Source: Flavobacterium ammonificans
GTDB taxonomy: Bacteria; Bacteroidota; Bacteroidia; Flavobacteriales; Flavobacteriaceae
Reading direction: 5' to 3'
Length of the DNA stretch: 64,000 nucleotides
Assembly (NCBI RefSeq): GCF_020885975.1
Contig: NZ_AP025183.1
Span: 62,001 to 126,000 of the forward strand
Position numbers and translations under genes: made by a program. This document shows, piece by piece, positions 17,222 through 26,270 of the stretch; within the stretch, counting starts at the first letter, position 1, and the number at the start of each line of letters is the position of its first letter. The notes below the pieces were generated by a model, which did no database searches, was not told the origin of the DNA, and saw nothing but the letters and a program-made list of their open reading frames with translations.

Positions 17222-17316
17222 ATGCCTTTAATTCCCAATTAAAAAATCTAGCTTTTAACTAAAAATTAATAGTCGTTCTATTTTATTCTGATTAATAAAC
17301 TTTAATTTTAACGATT

Positions 17317-18435
17317 ATGAAAAAGAATACTACAAAAGGTTTTTTCTTCAAGCCCTACGAAGCTCCCTTTGAGACTCCGTTTGAAAAGCTGTTTAAAATT
17401 TTCAAAGAATTAATCACACATACCTCTGGTGATTTTGATGAAGCTATTGATTGGTTGCGCCAATTGGATGTAGAATATAAACTAACTGATGCGAACTATA
17501 CGATTGATGATTTTGTTGAAGATTTAAAGAAAAAAGGCTACATCAAAGAAGAAGTCGATGGAGACGGCAACTCGGGCACAAAAATCACCTCCAAAACAGA
17601 ACGCGCGATTCGCCAACAAGCCTTAGATCAAATTTTTGGTAACCTGAAACAATCCAAAACAGGAAGTCACAATACCAAATCTTCAGGAAAAGGCGATGAA
17701 CAAACTGGAGAATTCAGAGAATACCGCTTTGGAGATGGATTGGATAGCATATCGATAACCGAGAGTTTACGCAATGCGCAAATCAATAATGGCTTAGACA
17801 AATTCAAACTCACGGAGAACGATTTGATTGTGGAAGAGTCCAAATTCAAAGCACAAATGAGTACCGTTTTAATGATTGACATCAGTCATAGTATGATTTT
17901 GTATGGCGAAGACCGAATTACTCCTGCCAAAAAAGTAGCCATGGCATTAGCTGAGTTAATCACTACGCGCTACCCAAAAGACACGATTGATATTTTAGTT
18001 TTTGGGAATGATGCTTGGCCGATTAAAATAAAAGATTTGCCGTATTTGCAAGTGGGTCCTTATCACACCAATACGGTTGCTGGATTGCAATTAGCTATGG
18101 ACATCCTGCGAAGAAAACGAAATACCAACAAACAAATTTTCATGATCACTGACGGGAAACCAAGTTGTGTAAGAGAGAAAAACGGCGACTATTACATGAA
18201 CAGCAATGGATTGGATCCGTACATAACAGAGCAATGCTACAATCAAGCGGCTCAGGCAAGAAAATTGCACATTCCTATTACCACTTTTATGATTGCGAGT
18301 GATCCTTATTTACAACAATTTGTAAATCAGTTTACCGAAGCCAATCAAGGAAAAGCGTTTTATACCGGCTTAAAAGGTTTGGGAGAAATGATTTTTGAAG
18401 ATTACGAAACCAACCGAAAAAAGAAAATTAATTAG
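17317..18435 (+). CDS. VWA-domain protein, partner of an AAA+ ATPase
   Basis: A 372-residue cytoplasmic protein without a signal peptide. A helical N-terminal half (about 1-180) precedes a von Willebrand A domain. Its metal-binding MIDAS motif is visible as LMIDISHSM (DxSxS, about 188-196) with MITDGKPSC supplying the later Asp. It is followed 16 bp downstream by a MoxR/magnesium-chelatase-like ATPase. VWA plus AAA+ pairs (as in BchI/BchD, MoxR, RavA/ViaA) act as metal-insertion or protein-remodelling machines. No chelatase H subunit or pigment gene is nearby, so a chelatase role is not supported. Confidence 0.82.
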   Translation: MKKNTTKGFFFKPYEAPFETPFEKLFKIFKELITHTSGDFDEAIDWLRQLDVEYKLTDANYTIDDFVEDLKKKGYIKEEVDGDGNSGTKITSKTERAIRQQALDQIFGNLKQSKTGSHNTKSSGKGDEQTGEFREYRFGDGLDSISITESLRNAQINNGLDKFKLTENDLIVEESKFKAQMSTVLMIDISHSMILYGEDRITPAKKVAMALAELITTRYPKDTIDILVFGNDAWPIKIKDLPYLQVGPYHTNTVAGLQLAMDILRRKRNTNKQIFMITDGKPSCVREKNGDYYMNSNGLDPYITEQCYNQAAQARKLHIPITTFMIASDPYLQQFVNQFTEANQGKAFYTGLKGLGEMIFEDYETNRKKKIN

Positions 18436-18451
18436 ACAATTGAACAGCAAT

Positions 18452-19921
18452 ATGACAATAGACAACATCAATACCTTAGGCGAATTAAAACGCTACGGCT
18501 ACCAATCGAAAAATATAAAAGACGAATTACGAGACAACCTTCGCAACAAAATCAAAGCGGGAGAAGTGGCTTTTGAAGGTGTTCACGGATTTGAAAACAC
18601 CGTAATTCCAGAACTGGAACGAGCTATTTTATCGAGACATAATATCAATTTATTAGGACTTCGTGGTCAAGCCAAAACGCGCATGGCACGCAAAATGATT
18701 GAATTGCTGGACGAATATATTCCAGTGGTGGCAGGTTCTGAAATTAACGACGATCCTTTGAATCCTCTTTCTCGTTTTGCCAAAGATCTCATTGCTGAAA
18801 AAGGGGACGCTACTCCTATTCAATGGCTGCACCGCTCGGAACGATTTTTCGAAAAACTAGCTACTCCAGATGTGACCGTAGCGGATCTTATTGGAGATAT
18901 TGACCCCATCAAAGCGGCTACATTAAAACTCTCTTATGCTGATGATCGTGTAATTCATTTTGGAATGATTCCGAGAGCCAACCGCTGTATTTTTGTCATC
19001 AATGAATTACCTGATTTACAAGCGCGCATTCAAGTGGCCTTGTTTAATATTCTACAAGAAGGCGATATTCAAATCCGTGGATTTAAATTGAGATTGGCTT
19101 TGGATTTACAATTTATATTTACAGCCAATCCTGAAGATTATACCAATCGTGGTAGTATTGTAACTCCGCTTAAAGATAGAATTGGCTCTCAAATTCTGAC
19201 GCATTATCCAGAAACAATTGCCATTGCAAGAGCGATTACCCAACAAGAAGCAAAATTGCTTAGCCAACAATCAGAAACAATTCACGTGCCGTCTTTAGCA
19301 AAAGATCTATTAGAACAAATCAGTTTTGAAGCCAGAGAAAGTGAATTCATAGATAGTAAAAGTGGCGTAAGTGCTCGTTTAAGCATTACTGCCTATGAAA
19401 CATTATTGAGTACAGCGGAACGCAGATCACTACAATCGGGGACAGAAACGACTACCGTGCGATTATCTGATTTTATGGGAATTATTCCAGCTATTACTGG
19501 AAAAGTAGAATTGGTCTACGAAGGCGAACAAGAGGGAGCTGCAGCCGTTGCCCAACATTTAATTGGCGATGCGATTCACACTTTCTTTCCTGCATTTTTT
19601 CCAAAAATTGAGAAACTAGAACGCGATGTGGAGTCAAGTCCGTATGCGCAACTACTGGAATGGTTTTTTGCCGAAACCGGTTTTGAATTGCTCGATGATT
19701 CATCGGATGAAGAGTATCAAAAAACTTTAGACGCTATTCTACCATTAAATGATTTAATTGAGAAATACCAAGCTGATTTCCCAAAAGAAGATCGCTACTT
19801 TTTAAAAGAATTTATTTTATGGGGATTAGTAGAATACGACAAATTAAGTAAAGACCGCTTTGAAAAAGGCTACCAAATAAAAGACTTGTATAGTAATTAC
19901 ATCAACAAATTGAATAGTTAA
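18452..19921 (+). CDS. MoxR/Mg-chelatase-I-like AAA+ ATPase
   Basis: 489 residues from the ATG at 18452 (MTIDNINTLGELKRYGYQ). The frame is open earlier, inside the VWA gene, but the extra residues look like out-of-frame translation. Walker A is GLRGQAKT (about 68-75). The Walker B region reads CIFVINELPDL, where Asn-Glu replaces the usual Asp-Glu. This NELPDL form recurs in a chelatase-I-like subfamily, so it is probably not inactivating. RANRCIFVINE and FTANPEDYTNRGSIVTPLKDRIGSQI supply the sensor regions. It forms an operon with the VWA gene and ends at a strong terminator. Confidence 0.85.
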   Translation: MTIDNINTLGELKRYGYQSKNIKDELRDNLRNKIKAGEVAFEGVHGFENTVIPELERAILSRHNINLLGLRGQAKTRMARKMIELLDEYIPVVAGSEINDDPLNPLSRFAKDLIAEKGDATPIQWLHRSERFFEKLATPDVTVADLIGDIDPIKAATLKLSYADDRVIHFGMIPRANRCIFVINELPDLQARIQVALFNILQEGDIQIRGFKLRLALDLQFIFTANPEDYTNRGSIVTPLKDRIGSQILTHYPETIAIARAITQQEAKLLSQQSETIHVPSLAKDLLEQISFEARESEFIDSKSGVSARLSITAYETLLSTAERRSLQSGTETTTVRLSDFMGIIPAITGKVELVYEGEQEGAAAVAQHLIGDAIHTFFPAFFPKIEKLERDVESSPYAQLLEWFFAETGFELLDDSSDEEYQKTLDAILPLNDLIEKYQADFPKEDRYFLKEFILWGLVEYDKLSKDRFEKGYQIKDLYSNYINKLNS

Positions 19922-19956
19922 AGTAATTCAACCATACTGGTTATTAAGTACAAAAT

Positions 19957-19988
19957 AAAAACCCTCAAGAAAACTCTTGAGGGTTTTT
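19957..19988 (+). terminator. Terminator after the AAA+ gene
   Basis: AAAAACCCTCAAGA pairs with TCTTGAGGGTTTTT around a 4-nt loop (AAAC), then T. Confidence 0.85.
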
Positions 19989-20070
19989 TACATCTAATAC
20001 AAATAGGTACATCTAAACCAATAGATCTAGTATTTGTATCAAATACAATTCCACTTAACGACAATTACAA

Positions 20071-20301
20071 TTAAAGACTAGAATTTGCACTATGAGCATC
20101 TGTCAATAAAGAGTCGTATTGTTCCGAAACTCCATGAACTAAATCTTCTATTTTTGACTGTAATTCATCCTTATAAGCCGTAGCTTTATTCATTACCTTT
20201 TTTCTGGTTTTAGATCCTTTAGCTGGTGCAAATAATACTCCCACTAAGGCCCCGATAGCAACTCCTGCTATAACTCCTACTACTACTTTGTTTGATTCCA
20301 T
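20071..20301 (-). CDS. YtxH domain-containing small protein
   Basis: 76 residues: a short polar start, a glycine-rich hydrophobic segment VVVGVIAGVAIGALVGVLFA (about 6-25), then the typical APAKGSKTRKK basic motif and an amphipathic helix to the end. This is the YtxH pattern, a small membrane-anchored protein often induced by general or envelope stress. Molecular function is unknown. It follows an lmo0937-like small membrane protein on the same strand, 17 bp away, so the two are probably co-transcribed. Confidence 0.85.
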   Translation of the reverse strand: MESNKVVVGVIAGVAIGALVGVLFAPAKGSKTRKKVMNKATAYKDELQSKIEDLVHGVSEQYDSLLTDAHSANSSL

Positions 20302-20318
20302 GATTATAATGTATTAAA

Positions 20319-20477
20319 TTAACTTTTATATTTATTTCCTTGAATAAATCGCAATAAGAAAGAGATTATGGCAATAACCAAAAGAGCGTGAATCAAACCA
20401 CCTACTCCGTATCCTAAAAACCCAATAATCCATAATAATATAAGCACTAAGGCTAAAATATATAAAAAATTTCCCAT
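20319..20477 (-). CDS. lmo0937/DUF5670-type small membrane protein
   Basis: A 52-codon gene starting MGNFLYILALVLIILWIIGF. The pattern is two hydrophobic helices (about 4-22 and 28-45) separated by a GYGVGG turn, with a His-Ala-Leu-Leu stretch and a basic C-terminus, QGNKYKS. It matches the small lmo0937/DUF5670 family. These proteins are abundant in Bacteroidota, often beside YtxH as here, and have no known function. Real because the composition is family-like and the stop/start spacing to YtxH is operon-like. Confidence 0.8.
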   Translation of the reverse strand: MGNFLYILALVLILLWIIGFLGYGVGGLIHALLVIAIISFLLRFIQGNKYKS

Positions 20478-20621
20478 GATATTTTACTAGTTTACTGTTC
20501 AACTAAATTAAAAGTAACTCCTATTTTCAAGAATAGAAATCTATTTCGTTAAACAAACATGATTATCCGATTATATTCAAAAAGAAGTATTTAAAACCGA
20601 TATATTTTAGTTCTTAATTAG

Positions 20622-20629
20622 TATTTTTG
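20622..20629 (+). promoter_or_regulatory. -7 promoter element for the GNAT-like gene
   Basis: TATTTTTG matches TAnnTTTG and ends 19 bp before the TTG start at 20649. Confidence 0.45.
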
Positions 20630-20648
20630 AAAAAATATCTCTTTCCTT

Positions 20649-21800
20649 TTGAAAAGTAATTATTCGTACCAAATCTATTCTTCCACTACTCAACTTCCTG
20701 AAAAATGGAATGAGTTGGCCGTTGCTACAATTTTCTTATCGAGAGAGTACCTTACTATTCTTGAAAAATCAGCTCCTGCTAATATGAGCTGCCATTTTAT
20801 AGGTTTATTTGAGGACGAAGATTTAGTTGGGATAGCCGTTTCTCAATTTTTAGATTTGAACCAATTGGAATCTTTTGGAGACCGAGATCAATGCATCAAA
20901 TCATCCCTACGTAATATTGCCTTTAAGAATTTTTGTTCCCATATATTATTAATAGGCAACAATACCTTAACAGGACAAAACGCTTTTATAATTTCGGAAA
21001 ACGCCAACAGAACTGAGGTTTTAAAAACTTTAAAAAAAGCTGTTTTAGCGCTCAAAGAAATTTTCAAAAAAAGAGGAACGAAAGTACATCTATGTTCGTT
21101 AAAAGATTTTTGCGAAGACGAATTACCCCTTTTTGAAATACCAGAATTTGATCCCTATTTGCGTTTTACAACCCAACCGAATATGCTTTTCGCGGTGAGT
21201 GACCTATGGAAAACTGAAGAAGATTATGTAGCAGCCTTATCCAAAAAATACCGTGACCAATACAAACGTGCTAGAAAAAAAGCTGCTGGATTAACCAAAA
21301 GACAATTGTCTTTAGAAGAAATTATTGCACAAGAAGAAGTAATCTATGATTTGTATTACCATGTAGCCCAAAGTGCGCCTTTCAACACCTTCTTTCTTCC
21401 TAAAAATCATTTTGCGGTTTTCAAAGAACAGCTTCAAGAAAACTTTTTGTTCTATGGGTATTTTGAAAACGAAAAATTAATTGGTTTCAATACTTTAATT
21501 AAAAACGGCAGTGATTTAGATACCTACTTTTTAGGCTATGACAACAGTGTTCAAAGAGAGAAAATGCTGTATTTAAATATGTTGTACGATATGATTGGCT
21601 ATGCCATTAAAGAGCAATTTAAGACAATTATTTTTGCCCGAACAGCGCTTGAAATTAAAAGTTCGGTTGGCGCAACTCCTTTGAAAATGTATGGCATGAT
21701 GCGCCACGACAACAAATTCATCAACAGACGTTTGGATTTCTTTTTTCGCTATTTAGAGCCAGAAACGATTTGGAAAGAGCGACATCCTTTTCAGGATTAA
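20649..21800 (+). CDS. GNAT-fold acyltransferase-like protein (FemAB/BioF2-like)
   Basis: A 383-residue protein whose best start is TTG at 20649 (KSNYSYQIYSSTTQLPEKWNEL). It lies just after a TAnnTTTG element, and the residues before the first ATG (at about codon 19) look conserved-like. The C-terminal half has the features of the Acetyltransf_6/FemAB-like fold: KKYRDQYKRARKKA around 200-213, FNTFFLPKNHFAVF, and FYGYFENEKLIGFNTLI. FemAB-like enzymes transfer amino acids or acyl groups to cell-wall or lipid acceptors. The substrate cannot be told. No membrane segments. A short CGCTAAGG tandem repeat follows. Confidence 0.7.
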   Translation: MKSNYSYQIYSSTTQLPEKWNELAVATIFLSREYLTILEKSAPANMSCHFIGLFEDEDLVGIAVSQFLDLNQLESFGDRDQCIKSSLRNIAFKNFCSHILLIGNNTLTGQNAFIISENANRTEVLKTLKKAVLALKEIFKKRGTKVHLCSLKDFCEDELPLFEIPEFDPYLRFTTQPNMLFAVSDLWKTEEDYVAALSKKYRDQYKRARKKAAGLTKRQLSLEEIIAQEEVIYDLYYHVAQSAPFNTFFLPKNHFAVFKEQLQENFLFYGYFENEKLIGFNTLIKNGSDLDTYFLGYDNSVQREKMLYLNMLYDMIGYAIKEQFKTIIFARTALEIKSSVGATPLKMYGMMRHDNKFINRRLDFFFRYLEPETIWKERHPFQD

Positions 21801-21813
21801 ATTTTTGTTTTGC

Positions 21814-21829
21814 CGCTAAGGCGCTAAGG
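21814..21829. repeat. Short intergenic tandem CGCTAAGG
   Basis: Two adjacent copies of CGCTAAGG, preceded by TTTTGC and followed by CACGAAC. This looks like the CGCTAAGxCGCTAAGG-type dispersed intergenic repeats seen in Bacteroidota. Confidence 0.5.
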
Positions 21830-21844
21830 CACGAACAAATTGAA

Positions 21845-23752
21845 CTACAAATTATCAATCTCTTCCTGAACGATTTCCCAATCCAAAAGCAATTGATCTA
21901 AGTCGGCTTTCTTTTTATTATAAGCGTTAAAGAATGAAGCGTCTTCAATATGTTTGTCGTAATTGGACGCTAACATTTTATCGTCGTGTTGAATGTCTTT
22001 TTCCAATTGCTGGATTTGACTTTCAATCTTACTTAATTTATTTTGAAGAGTTTTCCCTTTTTTCTGGTCTTCGTAGGATACTTTTTTGTTTTCTTTAGGC
22101 GCCTCTTTTTTAGCGATGTCTTTTTTCTCGACTTCACGCATGTTTTCTAAATTGCGTTGCTCCAAGAAATAGTTGATGTCTCCTAAATATTCTTTTATTT
22201 TTTGGTCTTTGAATTCGTACACAATGTTAGACATCCCTTGCAAGAAATCCCTATCGTGAGAAACCAACAATAAGGTTCCTCCAAATTTTTGCAAAGCGGC
22301 TTTCAACACATTTTTAGATTTGATATCCAAGTGGTTCGTTGGCTCATCCATCAACAACACGTTAATCGGTTGCAACAACAATTTACACAACGCTAAACGG
22401 TTTCTTTCGCCTCCAGAAAGCACTTTTACCTTCTTTTCTACATCGTCACCGCGAAACAAGAAAGAACCCAACATATCGCGTACTTTAGAGCGATTCGTAT
22501 CCATAGCGGCATCTTCCATCGTCTGAAGTAAAGTGATTTCGCCATCCAAATATTCAGCTTGATTTTGAGCAAAATAACCCAACTGCACATTATGTCCCAA
22601 TTTAATGGTGCCTTCGTATTCAAACTCATTTACAATCGCCTTAATAAAAGTCGATTTTCCTTGGCCATTTTGTCCCACAAAAGCAATTTTGCTTCCGCGT
22701 TCAACCAATAAATTGATGTCTTTAAGAATCGTTTTATCGCCGTAACTTTTTGTTACATTTTCTGCCTCTACTACTACTCTACCTGGTTCTTTAGACACAG
22801 GAAAAGAAATATTCATCACAGAATTATCATCTTCGTCCACCTCAATACGTTCAACTTTATCCAATTTTTTAATTAAGGATTGCGCCATCGAAGCTTTGGA
22901 TGCTTTGGCACGGAACTTCTCAATCAACTTTTCCGTTTCCTCAATTTTTTTGGCTTGATTTTTTTGGGTAGCCAATTGCTTTTCGCGAATTTCATGACGT
23001 AATTCCAAATACTGTGAATAGGGTTTGTTGAAATCATAAGCTTTCCCTAACGAAATTTCGATAGTTCTATTGGTCACATTGTCCAAAAACATTTTGTCGT
23101 GCGAAACAATCACCACCACACCAGGGAAATTACGTAAAAATCCTTCTAGCCAAATGATACTCTCAATATCCAAGTGATTCGTTGGCTCATCCAGTAGTAA
23201 AATATCATTGGATTGCAATAATAATTTAGCCAATTCAATACGCATTCTCCAACCTCCAGAGAAAGTTTCAGTTTGATTATTGAAAACCTCTCTTTTAAAT
23301 CCTAAACCCAACAGAATTTTTTCGGTATCGCCCACATAATTGTAGCCGCCTAATAATTCAAATCGGTGGGTATAGTCAGATAAATCTTCAATAATTTGGG
23401 AGTATTCTTCACTTTCATAATCGGTTCGAGTAACCAATTGATGATTAATTTCTTCTAGCTTTTTTTCTACAATTTTAATTTCGGTGAACGCTTCGTAGGC
23501 TTCTTCCAAAACCGTTCTTCCTTGTTCAAAGTCGATATCTTGACGCAGAAAACCCATTCGAATTTCTTTCTCTTGGGCGATACTTCCTGAATCTGGAGCA
23601 AAATCGCGTGCTAAAATTTTTAGCATGGTAGACTTTCCAGCGCCATTTTTACCTACAAGACCAACTCGGTCTCCGGCACCAAGGCGAAAAGTAACTTCTT
23701 CAAATAAATAAGAACCTCCGAATGAAACGGATAAATTGTGGATATTAAGCAT
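21845..23752 (-). CDS. ABC-F family ATP-binding protein
   Basis: 635 residues with two ABC ATPase domains and no membrane segments. Walker A motifs are GKNGAGKST (about 34-42) and GQNGQGKST (about 360-368). Signatures are SGGWRMRIELAKLLL and SGGERNRLALCKLLL, each followed by LLMDEPTNHLD-type Walker B. A charged linker joins the two domains, and the C-terminal 80 residues form a Lys/Glu-rich coiled coil. This is the ribosome-associated ABC-F group (Uup/EttA-like translation factors). There is no indication that it is a resistance protein. It is divergent from the DUF983 gene. Confidence 0.92.
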   Translation of the reverse strand: MLNIHNLSVSFGGSYLFEEVTFRLGAGDRVGLVGKNGAGKSTMLKILARDFAPDSGSIAQEKEIRMGFLRQDIDFEQGRTVLEEAYEAFTEIKIVEKKLEEINHQLVTRTDYESEEYSQIIEDLSDYTHRFELLGGYNYVGDTEKILLGLGFKREVFNNQTETFSGGWRMRIELAKLLLQSNDILLLDEPTNHLDIESIIWLEGFLRNFPGVVVIVSHDKMFLDNVTNRTIEISLGKAYDFNKPYSQYLELRHEIREKQLATQKNQAKKIEETEKLIEKFRAKASKASMAQSLIKKLDKVERIEVDEDDNSVMNISFPVSKEPGRVVVEAENVTKSYGDKTILKDINLLVERGSKIAFVGQNGQGKSTFIKAIVNEFEYEGTIKLGHNVQLGYFAQNQAEYLDGEITLLQTMEDAAMDTNRSKVRDMLGSFLFRGDDVEKKVKVLSGGERNRLALCKLLLQPINVLLMDEPTNHLDIKSKNVLKAALQKFGGTLLLVSHDRDFLQGMSNIVYEFKDQKIKEYLGDINYFLEQRNLENMREVEKKDIAKKEAPKENKKVSYEDQKKGKTLQNKLSKIESQIQQLEKDIQHDDKMLASNYDKHIEDASFFNAYNKKKADLDQLLLDWEIVQEEIDNL

Positions 23753-23772
23753 AGTTTGTGACTAATGTTACA

Positions 23773-23800
23773 TTGGTACTTTTAAAATAATGTACCTTTG
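23773..23800 (+). promoter_or_regulatory. Promoter of the DUF983 gene
   Basis: TTG at 23773-23775 and TACCTTTG at 23793-23800, 17 bp apart. Confidence 0.55.
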
Positions 23801-23816
23801 TTAAAAATTTTTGCAA

Positions 23817-24200
23817 ATGTTAAAAAAAGGATCCAAACTAAATAGTATTTTAACAGGAAGTTGTCCTAAATGTCAAAATGAAAGCATGTATGAGGATAAA
23901 AATCCGCTACATCTTGGAAAAGTCCTCAAAATGAATGAAAATTGCAGCCATTGCGGTTTGAAATATCAAATTGAACCTTCTTTCTTTTATGGCGCTATGT
24001 ATGTCAGTTATGCTTTGAATGTAGCGGTAGGTGTTGCGGCATTTATTATAGCAAATGTGTTTTTAAGCTTGGACCTGGTGCAAAGTTTTTTCGCCATCAT
24101 TGGAATGGTAGTACTAGCATTCCCATTTGTGGTGCGTTGGGCAAGAAATATCTACATTAATATGTTTATTTCATATGATCCAAACGCAGCTAAGCAATAA
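23817..24200 (+). CDS. DUF983 membrane protein with two CxxC pairs
   Basis: 127 residues from the ATG at 23817; a TTG two codons earlier also fits the frame but is less likely. A zinc-ribbon-like start, SCPKC...NCSHCG (about 17-45), is followed by the conserved YQIEPSFFYGAMYVSYALN and two membrane helices (about 60-80 and 84-105), then a short polar tail. These are the hallmarks of DUF983, whose role is unknown; some relatives sit near cytochrome oxidase genes in proteobacteria. It faces the FAD oxidoreductase gene, with the stop codons 2 bp apart. Confidence 0.88.
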   Translation: MLKKGSKLNSILTGSCPKCQNESMYEDKNPLHLGKVLKMNENCSHCGLKYQIEPSFFYGAMYVSYALNVAVGVAAFIIANVFLSLDLVQSFFAIIGMVVLAFPFVVRWARNIYINMFISYDPNAAKQ

Positions 24201-24202
24201 AT

Positions 24203-25252
24203 CTACTTATTTTTATTAGCAAATCGCTGAATATCAATTTCCTTAACCAAAGGAATTTGATGTTCAATTGCATTGTATAAGGCGTCTGCCATAGCCGGCC
24301 CAAGCATTACCCCTCGGGTACCTAAACCATTCAGCAGGTGTATTCTTTTATGAACGGCATGTGTTCCTACTAGCGGTCTTCGATCTCTAACAGTTGGGCG
24401 CACTCCAGCAAAATGAGATACAATCTCGAAATCACAATCAATAATTTCTTGAATTCGTTCTATCAACTCGGCTTTTCCTTCCTCAGTAGGTAAATCGGTT
24501 TTGTCTTTCCAATTGTAAGTAGCACCCACTTTGAATAAATCATTGCCTAAGGGCAAAATAAAGACGCTGGTGTTCACAATTACATCCAAATCCAGTCCAG
24601 GAGCTTTAATAATAAATAGCTCACCTTTGGTACCGTCTAAGGGCAAATGATTGAAATACGGATTAACGTGTAGTCCAAAACCTTCTGCAAAAATGATATG
24701 CTTGGCTTTAATGTCTTTGTAGATACAACAGTTGTCTTCGAAATTAATAGCAGTATAATCGAATGATTCTTGTCGAAACCGATCAGTATCAACCAAATAA
24801 TTTCTATACGATTCTAATAATGAAGCCGTATCAACATAACCTGTATGCAAAACTTCACCATAACCAAATGGAGCAGTAATGCCTTTGTATTCTTTGAAAT
24901 GCAAATCTGTGGAGAGAAAAGGGGTTAAGTTTGGTTTGTCAGAAGCTGAAAACCAATTGTTCTGCTCCTCGACAGAAAAGAACTTCCTTAGAATAGGCTT
25001 TTTGAAATCAAATTGTCGATCAATTTTAGAATTTAATTGCGTATAAAAAGCATTCATGCTAACCAATTGTGATTGCGCTTCCCAAACTTCACTAAAACGC
25101 TTTAAAATAACCGGATTGTACAAACCTCCGGCAACTTTGGAAGAGCTTTGCGAATCGTTATCGATAACCAATATCGTTTTATTGTGCTGCAAAGCTTTTT
25201 CGGCAAAAGAAATTCCTGCCAATCCACAACCCGCAATTAAATAATCAATCAT
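24203..25252 (-). CDS. FAD-dependent amino-acid oxidase-like protein (DAO family)
   Basis: A 349-residue flavoprotein of the DadA/glycine-oxidase type. The N-terminal dinucleotide motif is IAGCGLAGISFAEKA (about 6-20). The C-terminal FAD motif includes GVRPTVRDRRPLVGTH and LLNGLGTRGVMLGPAMADALYNAI. In between is the substrate domain, with GYGEVLHTGYVDT. It could oxidise a D-amino acid, sarcosine or glycine, or belong to the MnmC-like tRNA-modifying branch; no methyltransferase half is present. It lies downstream of the gldN terminator on the same strand, with no other operon partner. Confidence 0.85.
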   Translation of the reverse strand: MIDYLIAGCGLAGISFAEKALQHNKTILVIDNDSQSSSKVAGGLYNPVILKRFSEVWEAQSQLVSMNAFYTQLNSKIDRQFDFKKPILRKFFSVEEQNNWFSASDKPNLTPFLSTDLHFKEYKGITAPFGYGEVLHTGYVDTASLLESYRNYLVDTDRFRQESFDYTAINFEDNCCIYKDIKAKHIIFAEGFGLHVNPYFNHLPLDGTKGELFIIKAPGLDLDVIVNTSVFILPLGNDLFKVGATYNWKDKTDLPTEEGKAELIERIQEIIDCDFEIVSHFAGVRPTVRDRRPLVGTHAVHKRIHLLNGLGTRGVMLGPAMADALYNAIEHQIPLVKEIDIQRFANKNK

Positions 25253-25289
25253 ACTCCAAATTTGAATGATGCAAAGTAAATGCTAAAAA

Positions 25290-25325
25290 GAAAAAACTCC
25301 TACCTTTCGGTAAGAGTTTTTTTAT
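25290..25325. terminator. Terminator after gldKLMN
   Basis: AAAAAACTC and TACC pair with GGTA and GAGTTTTTT, with one C-A mismatch and a short loop. A and T runs on the two sides make it usable from either strand; gldN is the nearest upstream gene. Confidence 0.75.
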
Positions 25326-25342
25326 ATTAAAAAAAGAATTTC

Positions 25343-26236
25343 TTAATAATTCCACATATCTTGTTCGAAACTGCGAATTTTGTCTTTCACTCGATCTGAT
25401 TCTAATAATTGACTTTGCGCATTATCTCTAATATAATCCTTAATATCTCTATCACCATATACATTCTCTTCACGGTATATCATACTGTTAAATCGACGTG
25501 AATTCAATATTTGATCAAAAGTGATTGGCATTGAAGAATTTTTTTCATTGAAAGCAGTAGCTCTAAATAATGTTTCTCTCGCATCTGGGAAAAACACCCA
25601 AAACAATTCAATGTAATCTGGATCTTCACTGTTCATAGTGTATACGTCTGGAGTTACAGGACAAATTCCTAACAAACGGTATTTTAACTCGCCTTGTCGT
25701 TTATCGAAATACCAAACTCCTTTAATTTTGTATTGAGTTACGTCTTGAGAAGTTAAATCTTGTTGAACAATATACTCAGGGGATATTTTCATACCTGCAT
25801 TCAATTGTTCTCTACCAGCATCAGTTGTATCAATTCGTGACAATGAAGCTTTGATGTCTTTAAACGACTTTTTAGTATTGAAATAACTATCGGTATACAC
25901 TTCAGTTATTTTACCTTTTTTGATTCCTTTAATCAATACATCATATAAAGAACGTCTTTCAGGACCAACATTTGCAGTATCAATAGGAAAGTACAATGGA
26001 AAATTAATTTTCTCAGCTAAATCAATAATTTCCCAAGTAGTTCTGCTCATTAAAATATCTCTGTCGTGAACATAGCCATAGGCTAAAGGCTTATCATTAT
26101 CTGATTTTTTTTGTGCTTCAGTTTTAATTCCAATTTGGCTTGGTGATTTTGCGTTAAGCAAATTCGACTGACCAAAACTGGATATAGCACAACTTAGTGA
26201 AAAAACGGCTATTAAAAAGCTTTTAATGTTCATCAT
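25343..26236 (-). CDS. gldN: Gliding motility / type IX secretion protein GldN
   Basis: A 297-residue periplasmic protein with a signal peptide (MMNIKSFLIAVFSLSCAISSFGQ). GldN (PorN) binds GldK and forms the periplasmic ring of the type IX secretion system beneath the outer membrane. Recognisable features are the DRDILMSRTTWEIIDLAEKINFPLYFP block (about 58-84) and the GVWYFDKRQGELKYRLLGICPV region (about 168-189) that define the GldN family. It is the last gene of gldKLMN, 34 bp after gldM, followed by a strong hairpin. I see no gldO paralogue, which some flavobacteria have just downstream. Confidence 0.95.
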   Translation of the reverse strand: MMNIKSFLIAVFSLSCAISSFGQSNLLNAKSPSQIGIKTEAQKKSDNDKPLAYGYVHDRDILMSRTTWEIIDLAEKINFPLYFPIDTANVGPERRSLYDVLIKGIKKGKITEVYTDSYFNTKKSFKDIKASLSRIDTTDAGREQLNAGMKISPEYIVQQDLTSQDVTQYKIKGVWYFDKRQGELKYRLLGICPVTPDVYTMNSEDPDYIELFWVFFPDARETLFRATAFNEKNSSMPITFDQILNSRRFNSMIYREENVYGDRDIKDYIRDNAQSQLLESDRVKDKIRSFEQDMWNY

Positions 26237-26270
26237 ATTGAAAATATTGAGTAGCTAGTTTTACTACTAA

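Noticed and set aside
16787..17316. Genomic island at the initiator tRNA
   Set aside because: No integrase, IS or phage genes nearby, and the flanking genes look native; only tRNA-end duplication is visible.
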